Shown here in pieces: positions 1 to 8,668 of a stretch of 51,285 nucleotides of DNA. The notes under the pieces are model-generated. The model worked only from the letters and a program-made list of their open reading frames with translations. It had not been told where the DNA came from and did no database searches. A program made the translations under genes and the position numbers. The number at the start of each line of letters is the position of its first letter. Position 1 is the first letter of the stretch. This DNA comes from Paenibacillus thermotolerans (GTDB lineage Bacteria > Bacillota > Bacilli > Paenibacillales > YIM-B00363): contig NZ_JAQZSG010000033.1 in assembly GCF_028745515.1 (NCBI RefSeq), forward strand, positions 1 to 51,285. The letters run 5' to 3'.

Positions 1-43
1 TATGGAAATCCTTGTTAGTTAATTGGTCAGTCGTAGTTTTTTT

Positions 44-544
44 TCACTCCCGAATCGGAACATCAAAGCGGATGATTAAAAAAACGATAACGGCAAGCGA
101 TAGAAACAAAGCCTTGCCGAGGTGCGTATAGTGCAGTCTGAGCGCAAGGAACATAACAAAGTAAAATCCGATGGACCAGATGAAACTCCAGCCATGCTGG
201 TAAGTAATCCGTTTAAAAAGAAACCATAAGTACTCCAAGGCGGAAAAGCCGGCAACCCATGCCAGGTAATATGCGATTTTCTTCCCCTTCGTCATGGGAA
301 AGAAATGCAAATAGAGCATGGCGGCCGACGGCAGCAGCACGAATGTATTCAAAAGATCCGATACTTTGTGACTCAATAGCCAGTCGGGGTGGAACTGCCA
401 AGTCAGATGCTTTTTGGCTAAAAAGTTATACAAAAGATTGCATAAAGACAAGTATACGACGGTCGGATAGTAGTTCCTCCAATGCTTGATCGCCCCCGTA
501 ACAATAGCTGCCGTTAGGAAGGCCGCATTCGTCAACAAGATCAT
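44..544 (-). CDS. CBO0543-like membrane protein
   Basis: Small integral membrane protein of about 166 residues with four to five hydrophobic segments, for example around the stretch FVLLPSAAMLYLHFFP and the C-terminal LFLSLAVIVFLIIRF. The central YPTVVYLSLCNLLYNFL and WQFHPDWLLSHK patterns resemble the CBO0543 family found in Bacillus and Paenibacillus; its function is unknown. The reading frame is open upstream to an ATG at 751. I prefer the ATG at 544 because GGGAGG lies 9 bases before it and family members are about 150-170 residues. The extra 69 residues have no recognisable family signature. It is transcribed leftward, away from the importer at 934. The family call comes from recalled sequence pattern only. 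Confidence 0.7.
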   Translation of the reverse strand: MILLTNAAFLTAAIVTGAIKHWRNYYPTVVYLSLCNLLYNFLAKKHLTWQFHPDWLLSHKVSDLLNTFVLLPSAAMLYLHFFPMTKGKKIAYYLAWVAGFSALEYLWFLFKRITYQHGWSFIWSIGFYFVMFLALRLHYTHLGKALFLSLAVIVFLIIRFDVPIRE

Positions 545-866
545 CCTGCCTATCCTCCCAATGCAAATTCGTAAGCTGCGGCGAATATATGCCAACAATG
601 ATTCCGCCATATTATTTGTATCGCCATCAAATTTCGCAGATATTCGGATATGGAAACGATCGTAAAAATTATTGAACCGGCTGTAAAAAAATTGAATGAC
701 AAGAAAGCTATTCCTTGCTATTCTATATGTAAGCGCTTCCTCTAATAGCAAATCTACACGGTGATTCTCTTCATAAGCTTTTAAAAACCCTTCCGAATCG
801 TTTTCATCATGTCGAAATTCTACTGGTCTAAGTTGTGCGGCTCTGCAATATAAATATCCCGAATTA
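545..866. other. Intergenic region, no clear gene
   Basis: Between the leftward membrane protein and the first importer. The minus strand stays open from 751 to 545 in frame with the membrane protein, which could be a 69-residue N-terminal extension but has no ribosome site of its own. I found no convincing promoter, RNA gene or terminator here. A TATAAA string at 849-854 lacks a partner -35 box at the right distance. Confidence 0.4.
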
Positions 867-894
867 TGAAGTGGATTTCATGAAACCCATTTCA
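867..894. promoter_or_regulatory. Two abutting 14-bp LacI-type operators
   Basis: TGAAGTGGATTTCA (867-880) is directly followed by TGAAACCCATTTCA (881-894). The second unit is identical to 44480-44493, next to the LacI gene, and the abutting arrangement recurs at 23551-23578 and 44480-44507. It lies 40 bases before the importer start, where a repressor would block transcription. The regulator assignment is inference. Confidence 0.65.
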
Positions 895-933
895 TTCATA
901 TTTTCGGGAATATAAAGAACAGGAGGGATGCTA

Positions 934-1902
934 ATGAATTCGGCAGCCGAACCGACAGTGCTGCGAAGAGGACACTCGAAACGAACGAGCTCGGGTTTCA
1001 GAAAATTTTGGAATAATAGGACGCTGCTGTTGATGTGCTTGCCCGCCATCGCCTTTTTCATTGTATTCGCTTACTTGCCGATGCCCGGCTTGTACCTTGC
1101 TTTCATTAATTACAATTACTCGGACGGCATCTTCCGCAGCCCGTTCGTCGGCTTTAACAATTTTCGGTTTTTGGTCATCAACGGCGATTTGTGGCGTCTC
1201 ACCTTCAACACCGTCGCTTATAATCTCGCATTCATTTTGCTGGGTAACGTGCTGCAAATCTTTGTCGCAGTGCTGCTCAACGAGCTAAGAAGGAAGTGGT
1301 TCAAAAAAATTTCGCAAACGCTCATGTTTCTCCCTCACTTTATTTCCGCCGTACTGATCGGCTTGATCGCCTACAACGTGCTTAGCTACGATTACGGTTA
1401 TTTGAATGTCATGCTGCGGTCGTTCGGCATGGAGCCGATCAAGACGTATTCCAATCCGGATATTTGGCCGTTCATCATTATCCTTACATATCTTTGGCAG
1501 TCCACGGGGTACGGATCGATCGTTTATTTTGCGGCGATCATGGGGCTCGATAACGAAATCGTAGAAGCTTCGGAAATCGACGGAGCCAACGCGTTTCAGC
1601 GGATTTGGTATATCGTGCTGCCGTGGCTGAAGTCGACGTTCATCATCTTGCTGTTGTTCTCGTTAGGCGGGGTTCTCAAAGGGAACTTCGGACTGTTTTA
1701 CAACTTGGTCGGGGCGAACAATACAAGCTTATATGCGACGACGGACATTATTGAAACCTATGTATTCCGTACCTTGATGAACAACTTCAATTTCTCGATC
1801 GGCAGCGCCGTCAGCTTGTATCAGTCGGTATTCGGATTTGTTGTAGTCATAACCGCGAACTGGCTTGTACGGAAGCTTTCGCCGGAAAATTCGCTGTTTT
1901 AA
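934..1902 (+). CDS. Sugar ABC transporter permease, LplB-type
   Basis: Inner-membrane subunit of a carbohydrate importer of the LplB/YtcP (CUT1) group, about 322 residues with six predicted membrane helices beginning with LLMCLPAIAFFIVFAYLP. The cytoplasmic EAA loop that docks the ATPase is visible as EIDGANAFQRIWYIVLPWLK near residue 215. I chose ATG 934 because AGGAGGG (921-927) is 6 bases upstream; the ATG at 928 abuts the ribosome site. The partner permease follows after 12 bases and the binding protein comes third. There is no ATPase gene, as is usual in this group, which shares an MsmX-type ATPase. The substrate cannot be read from sequence; the operator pair at 867-894 suggests control with the galactan locus downstream. 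Confidence 0.93.
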   Translation: MNSAAEPTVLRRGHSKRTSSGFRKFWNNRTLLLMCLPAIAFFIVFAYLPMPGLYLAFINYNYSDGIFRSPFVGFNNFRFLVINGDLWRLTFNTVAYNLAFILLGNVLQIFVAVLLNELRRKWFKKISQTLMFLPHFISAVLIGLIAYNVLSYDYGYLNVMLRSFGMEPIKTYSNPDIWPFIIILTYLWQSTGYGSIVYFAAIMGLDNEIVEASEIDGANAFQRIWYIVLPWLKSTFIILLLFSLGGVLKGNFGLFYNLVGANNTSLYATTDIIETYVFRTLMNNFNFSIGSAVSLYQSVFGFVVVITANWLVRKLSPENSLF

Positions 1903-1914
1903 GGGGGGCGGCAC

Positions 1915-2832
1915 ATGGAACGCGAATCGGAGCATTCGACTAGCAGCATTCGCACGGATGTAAGCGGCACCGTCATTACAATTTTCGGCTACGCCTTTAT
2001 TTCGTTCTTTGCGCTGTGCTGTCTTTTGCCTTTTTTGCTCGTGCTGGGAACGTCCTTCACGGCGGAAATGTCGATTAAGAAGTACGGGTTCAATTTTTGG
2101 CCGCGGGAGTTCAGCACGTTCGCTTACAAGATCGTTTTTGAGAATCCGGGTATGATCTTAGGTTCGTACCTGGTGACCATAGGAATCACGCTCGTCGGCA
2201 CCGCGGTCGGGCTGTTTCTCGTCGCCATGACCGGCTACGCGCTGCAGCGTCCCGATTTTCAACTGCGCAACGGGATATCGTTCTTTATTTACTTCACGAC
2301 GTTGTTCTCCGGCGGACTCGTTCCGTTCTACTTGCTGATGACGCAATATTTGAGCTTGAAGGATAACTACCTTGCGGTGCTGCTGCCGGGGCTCATGAGT
2401 CCGTTCCTCATTATCATGATGAGGGCGTTCGTCAAATCGATTCCGCATGCGATTACCGAATCGGCGAAGATGGACGGCGCAGGCGATTTCACGATTTTCA
2501 CAAGGCTGATTTTGCCGATGACGACACCCGCGCTCGCTACGATCGGTTTGTTTATCGCTTTAGGCTATTGGAACGAATGGTACCATTCGATGCTGTTTCT
2601 TTCGTCGGATCTGAAATATCGGCCCATTCAATTGTTTCTTTACAACACAATCACCACCGCCGATTTTATCCGGAACTCTGCTGCGGCATCCAACGTAGAA
2701 CTCCGGGACGTGCCGCTCGAATCGATGAAGATGGCGACGGCCGTTGTGGCGACGGGACCGGTCATTTTGTTTTATCCGTTCGTGCAGCGATATTTCATCA
2801 AGGGCATTACGGTCGGAGCGGTCAAAGGCTAA
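1915..2832 (+). CDS. Sugar ABC transporter permease, LplC/YtcP-type
   Basis: Second membrane subunit of the first importer, 305 residues, six predicted helices. The EAA loop ESAKMDGAGDFTIFTRLILP (about residues 182-201) and the C-terminal FVQRYFIKGITVGAVKG are characteristic of LplC-like CUT1 permeases. A purine-rich AAGGGGGGCGG precedes the ATG. It starts 12 bases after the upstream permease and is followed by the binding lipoprotein after 90 bases, so the three genes form one transcription unit ending at the terminator at 4575. It should pair with the preceding LplB-type subunit. Confidence 0.93.
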   Translation: MERESEHSTSSIRTDVSGTVITIFGYAFISFFALCCLLPFLLVLGTSFTAEMSIKKYGFNFWPREFSTFAYKIVFENPGMILGSYLVTIGITLVGTAVGLFLVAMTGYALQRPDFQLRNGISFFIYFTTLFSGGLVPFYLLMTQYLSLKDNYLAVLLPGLMSPFLIIMMRAFVKSIPHAITESAKMDGAGDFTIFTRLILPMTTPALATIGLFIALGYWNEWYHSMLFLSSDLKYRPIQLFLYNTITTADFIRNSAAASNVELRDVPLESMKMATAVVATGPVILFYPFVQRYFIKGITVGAVKG

Positions 2833-2922
2833 CGGTGGGACGGGGTCTGCGCAATCGTTACGGACCTCTACACATACAACCATTCATGTTGTCGAAGATC
2901 CAAAATCGGGGAGGTAGAACAA

Positions 2923-4545
2923 ATGTCGAAGGCAAGGAAATGGTTCACTCTGCTTATGGCGCTTGTACTCGCGGCAGGTATCGCGGCTTGCGGCAGCGGC
3001 GGCGGAAACGGCGGCGGTGATGGAAACGGCGGCAAGTCGGCCGGGGAAAGCACGGAAACCGGAAAATCGGTGGACACGCCTTCAAGCGGAGACACCGGCG
3101 ATATCGACACCTCGAAATTCGTCAAAATCAGCCATGTCGTACTAGGAAATAAACCGACGAACGGGCAATTCGAAAAGGTGATGGAACAAGTCAATGCCAA
3201 GATGAAACAAAAAATTAACGCCGAGCTCGAATGGAAATGGGTCGAATGGGCGGATTGGCAGACGAAATACAATTTGCTGCTCGCTTCCGGAGAGCCGCTC
3301 GATCTGATTACGATCGGGACGGACTGGCTCGATACGTGGGGCAACGCACAGCGGGGCGCGTTCATGAATCTCGACGATTTGCTCCCGAAATACGCGCCGA
3401 TAACGTGGAATGAAATTCCGGAGGAGCACTGGGCGGAGAGCAAATTCAACGGGAAAATCGTCTTAATTCCCGAGGACAGCTACACTCAATGGGTGAATCA
3501 CGGATTTTTCTACCGCGGGGATTGGGCGAAGGAAGCGGGCATTACCGAGCCGATCAAAGATTTTGAAGGCATCGGGAAATATCTCCAATGGGTCAAGAAT
3601 AACAAATCGGACGTCATTCCTTGGGACGCGACCGGGGCGGCCGGCGTTTGGGACGGCTGGGTCACATCGTACACCGACGCTCTCGGTTTGCCGATGTCGA
3701 CGGGCTATATGCCGATTTTCTACACTAAATCTTACGACGAAAAATATACGGTTGTGAGCCCGGTATTCGACGAAACGTTCGTCAACTTTGCGAATACGAT
3801 GAAGGAGTGGGGAGACAAGGGCTTTTGGCGCGAGGACGTGCTGAACAATAAAAACGACAACCGCGCGGCGCTGAAGGCGGGATTATCGGGTCTCGACCAG
3901 CATCATACGCAAACGTTCAGCGGTTTGCGCGTAGACATGGACAAACAGCAGCCGGGCTCCGAATTGCAGATGTTCCCGTTCGGCCGAACGAGAGGGAACC
4001 TGCTCGAGCTGTCGATTACGCACGGGGGCACATCGGTCGGCGCGCACAGCAAAAACCCGGAGCGGGCTTTAATGGCTTACGATTTGATCCGGAACGACGA
4101 GGAAATTTACCGCTTGATCAACTACGGCATCGAAGGCGTGCAATATGAAATCAAAGACGGCAAACGCGTTCGTCCGGAAGGGTACGACGATGCTAGGGAC
4201 GGCTTCTACTCCGACTTCTGGGGAGGGCGCGTCGACAAGCTTGAAATTCCGAGCGTGACGACGTGGGATCAAATCGAGGAAACGCTGTACGCGGAATATG
4301 ATCAGTATAAGAAGCCGTTCCCTTACGGTCAATTTGTGTTCGACAAGACGCCGGTCGAGGCTGAAATTACGGCGATCTCTCAAGTTACGGGGGAGATGGG
4401 GGCCGCCATTTCGTACGGAAAAGCGGGCGACCCGGTGCAGGCGGTGGAGCAATTCCGCCAAAAGCTGAAAACGGCCGGTTATGAGAAAGTGCTTGCGGAG
4501 CTTCAGCGTCAAATGGACGAATACAAAAAAATGATGGAGAAATAA
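2923..4545 (+). CDS. Sugar-binding lipoprotein, LplA-type
   Basis: Extracellular receptor of the first importer, 540 residues. The signal peptide ends in the lipobox GIAAC with Cys23 as lipid anchor, followed by a Gly/Asn/Ser-rich linker (about residues 24-60) and a type-1 solute-binding fold. Motifs such as GEPLDLITIGTDW and RALMAYDLIRNDEEIYRLINYG are typical of LplA-like receptors for oligosaccharides. The ribosome site GGGGAGG is 9 bases before the ATG. It is the last gene of the permease-permease-receptor unit and is closed by a strong terminator. The ligand is unknown; regulation together with the galactan/arabinan genes is inferred from shared operators. Confidence 0.93.
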   Translation: MSKARKWFTLLMALVLAAGIAACGSGGGNGGGDGNGGKSAGESTETGKSVDTPSSGDTGDIDTSKFVKISHVVLGNKPTNGQFEKVMEQVNAKMKQKINAELEWKWVEWADWQTKYNLLLASGEPLDLITIGTDWLDTWGNAQRGAFMNLDDLLPKYAPITWNEIPEEHWAESKFNGKIVLIPEDSYTQWVNHGFFYRGDWAKEAGITEPIKDFEGIGKYLQWVKNNKSDVIPWDATGAAGVWDGWVTSYTDALGLPMSTGYMPIFYTKSYDEKYTVVSPVFDETFVNFANTMKEWGDKGFWREDVLNNKNDNRAALKAGLSGLDQHHTQTFSGLRVDMDKQQPGSELQMFPFGRTRGNLLELSITHGGTSVGAHSKNPERALMAYDLIRNDEEIYRLINYGIEGVQYEIKDGKRVRPEGYDDARDGFYSDFWGGRVDKLEIPSVTTWDQIEETLYAEYDQYKKPFPYGQFVFDKTPVEAEITAISQVTGEMGAAISYGKAGDPVQAVEQFRQKLKTAGYEKVLAELQRQMDEYKKMMEK

Positions 4546-4574
4546 GCGGTTGTATGCAGTTCAGTTCCTGCGGA

Positions 4575-4615
4575 TATCCCCTATGCAGACGATGCATAGG
4601 GGGTATTTTCTTTTC
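4575..4615 (+). terminator. Rho-independent terminator
   Basis: Arms TATCCCCTATGCA (4575-4587) and TGCATAGGGGGTA (4593-4605) form a 13-bp stem with one G-U pair and a 5-base loop, followed by TTTTCTTTTC. It ends the first importer operon. Confidence 0.9.
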
Positions 4616-4662
4616 CCGGCGGACATTTATTTTTATAGGGGAAATGCTTTAATTTTTCCGTT

Positions 4663-4689
4663 ATGTAAACGCAATCATTGGATTATAAT
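4663..4689 (+). promoter_or_regulatory. CcpA cre site overlapping promoter
   Basis: ATGTAAACGCAATCAT (4663-4678) matches the Bacillus cre consensus WTGNAANCGNWWNCAW at every position. A TATAAT -10 box follows at 4684-4689, with only a weak TTATGT at the -35 position (4661-4666). The cre would therefore cover the promoter spacer and repress the GH43-uxuA-uxuB-NIF3 unit in the presence of preferred sugars. A second possible -35, TTGACA at 4713-4718, has no good -10 partner. Confidence 0.65.
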
Positions 4690-4768
4690 GGAGCTGACGG
4701 CAAGCTGGGTTATTGACATTATTTAATAGAAGTTAGGAAGTACATTACTAGAGCGAAGGAGATCCGAT

Positions 4769-5755
4769 ATGAAGAATGCACCGATCCCCAAACAGCCGCT
4801 GGTTACGCATATTTACACTGCCGATCCTTCCGCGCACGTATTCGAAGGGAAAATTTATATTTATCCTTCGCACGATCTGGATCACGACGGACCCGATAAC
4901 GACAACGGCGATCAATATGCGATGCAGGATTATCATGTCTTGTCCTTGGACAATTTCGAATCGCCGATCGTCGATCACGGCGAGGTTCTTCACTTGAACG
5001 ACATTCCTTGGGCTTCCAAACAGCTGTGGGCGCCGGACGCCGCTTATAAGAACGATACTTACTATTTGTTTTTCCCTGCGAAGGATCACGACGGAATTTT
5101 CCGGATCGGCGTCGCGACCGCTTCGTCGCCGGCAGGCCCTTTTACGCCTCAGCAGAGCTGCATCGAGGGCAGCTTCAGCATCGATCCGGCCGTGCTGGTC
5201 GATGACGACAACCGTGCGTATATGTATTTCGGCGGTTTATGGGGGGGCCAGTTGGAGAAATGGCAGACCGGATCGTACGAGCCGAACGCTTCCGGCCCGG
5301 CCGGTGATGAGCCTGCTCTAGGGCCGCGCGTTTCGCTGCTGAGCGAAGACATGCTGTCGTTTCAAGGCGAGCCGCAGGAAATTTCGATCGTCGACGAGTC
5401 CGGCACCCCGATAACGGCCGGCGACGAGGACCGGCGCTTTTTTGAAGGGCCGTGGGTGCACAAGTATAACGGCTGGTACTATTTGTCCTATTCGACGGGG
5501 ACGACGCATAAGCTCGTCTATGCCGTCAGCCGCAATCCGATGGGCCCGTATACATTCAAAGGAACGATCCTCACTCCGGTCATCGGCTGGACGACCCACC
5601 ATTCCATTGTGCAGTTTGAGGACAAATGGTATTTGTTCTATCACGACAGCTCCTTGTCGGGAGGCGTGAATCACAAGCGCTGCGTGAAGTATACGGAGCT
5701 GAGCTATAACGAGGACGGGACGATCCGGACGATCGATCCTTATAAAGAGTCTTAA
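4769..5755 (+). CDS. Glycoside hydrolase family 43 (xylosidase/arabinofuranosidase-like)
   Basis: Five-bladed beta-propeller hydrolase of 328 residues, the usual length of a catalytic domain alone. The expected GH43 triad is visible: Asp19 in TADPSA (base), Asp139 in SIDPAVLVDDD (pKa modulator) and Glu226 in RFFEGPWVHK (acid). There is no signal peptide, so it acts on imported oligosaccharides in the cytoplasm. Closest recalled types are beta-xylosidases and alpha-L-arabinofuranosidases; substrate cannot be decided from sequence. GAAGGAG lies 7 bases before the ATG. It heads the unit with UxuA and UxuB, which suggests arabinosyl- or xylosyl-substituted, uronate-bearing oligosaccharides. A cre site lies upstream. 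Confidence 0.9.
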   Translation: MKNAPIPKQPLVTHIYTADPSAHVFEGKIYIYPSHDLDHDGPDNDNGDQYAMQDYHVLSLDNFESPIVDHGEVLHLNDIPWASKQLWAPDAAYKNDTYYLFFPAKDHDGIFRIGVATASSPAGPFTPQQSCIEGSFSIDPAVLVDDDNRAYMYFGGLWGGQLEKWQTGSYEPNASGPAGDEPALGPRVSLLSEDMLSFQGEPQEISIVDESGTPITAGDEDRRFFEGPWVHKYNGWYYLSYSTGTTHKLVYAVSRNPMGPYTFKGTILTPVIGWTTHHSIVQFEDKWYLFYHDSSLSGGVNHKRCVKYTELSYNEDGTIRTIDPYKES

Positions 5756-5783
5756 GCCGGACAGCCTTGGGGGCGATGCTTCG

Positions 5784-6878
5784 ATGAGAATGGTGTTTCG
5801 TTGGTTCGGCGAAGGCAACGACCGGGTGTCGCTTCGGCAGATCAAGCAAATTCCCGGCGTGGAAGGAATCGTGTGGGCGCTGCACGACGTTCCGGCGGGA
5901 GAGGAATGGCCGACGGAACGAATCGCAGCCGTCAAGCGCCAAGCGGAGGAGCACGGCTTTCATATCGATGTCGTGGAAAGCGTGAACGTCCATGAGGATA
6001 TTAAGCTCGGTTTGCCCTCGCGGGATAAGTACATAGAAAACTATAAGCGAACGATCGAGAAGCTCGGCCAGGCCGGGGTGAAGGTAATTTGCTATAATTT
6101 CATGCCCGTATTCGATTGGATCCGCACCGATCTGTACCGGGAGCTGGAGGACGGTTCAACGGCGCTCTTTTACGAGAAGAGCATGCTGGAGCATATGGAT
6201 CCGATGGAGCTTGTACGCAGCATCGCGGACAATCCCGATTTCACGATCCCGGGATGGGAGCCTCAGCGTCTTCAAGCGTTGTCCGAGTTATTCGCCGCTT
6301 ACCGCCATGTAACCGAAGAACGCTTGTGGAGCAATCTGCAATATTTTTTGGAGGAAATCGTTCCGGTCGCCGAGCGGAGCGGGATCAAGATGGCGATTCA
6401 TCCGGACGATCCGCCTTGGTCCGTCTTCGGTCTGCCGCGCATTATTGGCGGTCATGAGAGCATCCGGCGGCTGCTGAAGCTGGTGGACCGCCCGTCGAAC
6501 GGAATCACGCTGTGCAGCGGCTCGCTCGGCGCCAATCCGTCCAACGACATTCCGGGGATGATCCGGGCGTTCGCAGACCGAATTCCGTTCGCCCATATTC
6601 GTAACGTGCGCGTATACGAGAACGGAGATTTTATCGAGACGTCCCACCGGACGACTGACGGAACGGTCGATATTGTCGGCATTGTACAGGCGTATCATGA
6701 CATCGGCTTTACGGGGTACGCCCGGCCGGACCACGGCAGGCATCTGTGGGGCGAGCAGTGCCGCCCCGGCTACGGGCTGTACGATCGGGCCATGGGAATC
6801 ATGTATTTGTGGGGCATCTGGGACACGCTGGAGCGACGGAAGGGAGGCGGGGTGACAGCGCATGCAGGGAATTCATAA
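5784..6878 (+). CDS. uxuA: Mannonate dehydratase UxuA
   Basis: Dehydrates D-mannonate to 2-keto-3-deoxy-D-gluconate in hexuronate breakdown. The 364-residue protein starts [13 protein letters not shown] and carries the family hallmarks IHPDDPP (His206), [15 protein letters not shown] and RPDHGR, which supply metal and substrate ligands of the TIM-barrel enzyme. It follows GH43 after 28 bases and overlaps the next gene by 17 bases, so translation is probably coupled. Together with UxuB it covers fructuronate to KDG; uronate isomerase, KDG kinase and KDPG aldolase are not in this window. Confidence 0.95.
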   Translation: MRMVFRWFGEGNDRVSLRQIKQIPGVEGIVWALHDVPAGEEWPTERIAAVKRQAEEHGFHIDVVESVNVHEDIKLGLPSRDKYIENYKRTIEKLGQAGVKVICYNFMPVFDWIRTDLYRELEDGSTALFYEKSMLEHMDPMELVRSIADNPDFTIPGWEPQRLQALSELFAAYRHVTEERLWSNLQYFLEEIVPVAERSGIKMAIHPDDPPWSVFGLPRIIGGHESIRRLLKLVDRPSNGITLCSGSLGANPSNDIPGMIRAFADRIPFAHIRNVRVYENGDFIETSHRTTDGTVDIVGIVQAYHDIGFTGYARPDHGRHLWGEQCRPGYGLYDRAMGIMYLWGIWDTLERRKGGGVTAHAGNS

Positions 6879-7710
6879 GAGCTTAGCGGGCAAGGTAGCC
6901 GTCGTCACCGGCGGAAGCGGCGTCCTGTGCGGCGCGATGGCCGTTGAATTGGGCCGCCAAGGCGTAAAGGTAGCCATACTGAACCGCAGGGCGGAGAATG
7001 GGAAGGCAGTCGCGGACGCGATCCGAGCGGCGGGCGGAGAGGCCATCTCGATCGCATGCGACGTGCTGGATGCCGAGAGCGTGGCCGGAGCGGATGAGGA
7101 AGTGCACGAACGCTTAGGCCCGTGCGATATATTGATCAACGGCGCCGGGGGCAACCATCCGGATGGAACGACCGCGAAGGAAACGTTGAAGCTTGAGGAT
7201 TTGGGCAAGCCCGGGCTGCGAAGCTTCTTTGATTTAACTCCCGAAGGCTTCAGCTTCGTCTTCAATCTGAATATTCTCGGCACGCTCATCCCTACGCAAA
7301 TTTATACGAAACGGATGCTCGGCCGCGAAGGCTGCACGGTCATCAACATGTCCTCGATGAGCGCGCCGAGTCCGATGACGAAAGTGCCCGCCTATAGTGC
7401 AGCCAAGGCCGGAGTGGAAAACCTCACCAAGTGGCTGGCCGTCCACATGGCGGATGCCGGCATTCGGGTAAATGCGATTGCGCCGGGGTTTTTCCTTACG
7501 GAGCAAAACCGAAGTCTGTTAACCGAGCCGGACGGAAGCTTGACCGAACGCGCGCACAAGATCATTGAGCATACGCCGATGAAACGGTTCGGCAAGCCGG
7601 AAGACTTGCTCGGCGTCCTGTTGTGGCTGATCGATGCCGAGCAATCCGGCTTCGTAACAGGGGTCACGATCCCTGTGGACGGCGGCTTCATGGCGTATTC
7701 GGGAGTATAA
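6862..7710 (+). CDS. uxuB: D-mannonate oxidoreductase (fructuronate reductase), SDR family
   Basis: Short-chain dehydrogenase/reductase of 282 residues, resembling Bacillus UxuB/YjmF rather than the unrelated long-chain E. coli UxuB. The N-terminal nucleotide-binding motif TGGSGVLCG (residues 16-24), NGAGG, the catalytic serine in NMSSMS and Tyr178-x3-Lys182 in YSAAK are present. Expected to reduce D-fructuronate to D-mannonate for UxuA. The insert [20 protein letters not shown] between NGAGG and the helix is typical of this subgroup. Its start lies inside uxuA (17-base overlap) with GGAGG upstream. An alternative reading is a generic SDR acting on a related sugar acid, but the uxuA neighbour makes the call strong. 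Confidence 0.9.
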   Translation: MQGIHKSLAGKVAVVTGGSGVLCGAMAVELGRQGVKVAILNRRAENGKAVADAIRAAGGEAISIACDVLDAESVAGADEEVHERLGPCDILINGAGGNHPDGTTAKETLKLEDLGKPGLRSFFDLTPEGFSFVFNLNILGTLIPTQIYTKRMLGREGCTVINMSSMSAPSPMTKVPAYSAAKAGVENLTKWLAVHMADAGIRVNAIAPGFFLTEQNRSLLTEPDGSLTERAHKIIEHTPMKRFGKPEDLLGVLLWLIDAEQSGFVTGVTIPVDGGFMAYSGV

Positions 7711-7714
7711 GGAT

Positions 7715-8518
7715 ATGACGAAAAAGCAATGGAGCGCCGGACAAATTATCGAGCGATTGTTTCAGCCGGCCGCACGGCAGGGAGCGACGGTCGACGGAAT
7801 CGTTGCGGGGTCGCCGGACACCGTCGTGACGGGAATCGTAACGACTTTCGTGGCATCCCAATACGTGCTGGAGCAAGCGGCCGCCCTTGGGGCCAATCTG
7901 GTCATTACGCATGAAGGGATATACTACAGCCATCATTCCAATACGAGTCCGTTAACGGGCGATCCCGTGTTTTTGACGAAGAAAGCATGGGTCGAAAGCT
8001 CCGGCATGGTCGTATATCGCAATCACGATCACATCCACCGCAGCTTGCCGGATCGGATTACGAGCGGACTCATAGAGGCTTTGGAATGGCAGGACGATGT
8101 TAAGGAGCAGCTACCTGAAGCTAGTATTGTACGGATTCCGGTCATGGAGCTTCGGGAGCTGATAGCGGCTTTGAAACAGAAGCTGAAGCTCCCTTACGTC
8201 CGATTCGTCGGCGATCTGACCGCGCCATGTTCTAGGGTAGGCGTCGCTGTCGGATATCGCGGCGTCGGGGCGGTCGCCGTTCCTTTATTCCAAGATTGGG
8301 AGCTTGACGTCTTGATTGCCGGAGAAGGCCCGGAATGGGAAACGCCGGAGTATGTGCGGGATGCGCTCCACCAAGGCCGAAAGAAGGCGCTTGTTTTGAT
8401 CGGCCATGCGGCAAGCGAAGAGCCCGGCATGCGGCGGCTGGCGGCGCAGCTTCAAGAAGGTTGTCCGGACATACCGGTTTATTTTATATCCGATCCGCAA
8501 GGAATACGGATTTTGTAA
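7715..8518 (+). CDS. NIF3-like dinuclear metal-centre protein
   Basis: Member of the NIF3/YqfO/YbgI family, 267 residues, without the middle insertion seen in the longer (about 370-residue) housekeeping YqfO. The metal-ligand motifs are visible: ITHEGIYYSHH near residue 67, NHDHIHRS near residue 107, and IAGEGPEWE plus IGHAASEEPG in the C-terminal half. The family forms toroidal hexamers with two metal ions per subunit; no general enzymatic role is settled, and the common label GTP cyclohydrolase type 2 is doubtful. It starts 4 bases after uxuB and is the last gene before a terminator, so it is part of the uronate operon. A dedicated role there is inference. Confidence 0.85.
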   Translation: MTKKQWSAGQIIERLFQPAARQGATVDGIVAGSPDTVVTGIVTTFVASQYVLEQAAALGANLVITHEGIYYSHHSNTSPLTGDPVFLTKKAWVESSGMVVYRNHDHIHRSLPDRITSGLIEALEWQDDVKEQLPEASIVRIPVMELRELIAALKQKLKLPYVRFVGDLTAPCSRVGVAVGYRGVGAVAVPLFQDWELDVLIAGEGPEWETPEYVRDALHQGRKKALVLIGHAASEEPGMRRLAAQLQEGCPDIPVYFISDPQGIRIL

Positions 8519-8552
8519 CGGCAGCCGGACGCCCGGCTGCCGTATTTTCTTC
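8518..8552 (+). terminator. Rho-independent terminator
   Basis: Perfect GC-rich arms CGGCAGCCGG (8519-8528) and CCGGCTGCCG (8533-8542) with a 4-base loop, followed by TATTTTCTTCC. The stem begins at the stop codon of the NIF3-like gene. Confidence 0.9.
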
Positions 8553-8624
8553 CCCCGCTCCCCACCCGTTCGCGAAAGCATAGGAATAAGAAAATTAACA
8601 ACTTTCATTTTGTGCAAATCAAGT

Positions 8625-8647
8625 TATGATTAATGTAAGCACTTTCA
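8625..8647 (+). promoter_or_regulatory. Putative -10 box and cre-like operator before the sensor kinase
   Basis: TATGAT (8625-8630) is a plausible -10 box; a weak TTTCAT at 8603-8608 is the best -35 candidate. TGTAAGCACTTTCA (8634-8647) follows at the expected start point of transcription. It matches the CcpA cre consensus except for CA in place of the central CG. Its exact reverse complement sits at 10493-10506 before the binding-protein gene. Confidence 0.5.
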
Positions 8648-8668
8648 ATGGAAGGGGTTTATTTTCTC

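Noticed and set aside
4713-4746. TTGACA at 4713 with TACATT at 4741 as promoter of GH43
   Set aside because: The spacer would be 22 bases, too long for a sigma-A promoter; the TATAAT at 4684 is preferred.
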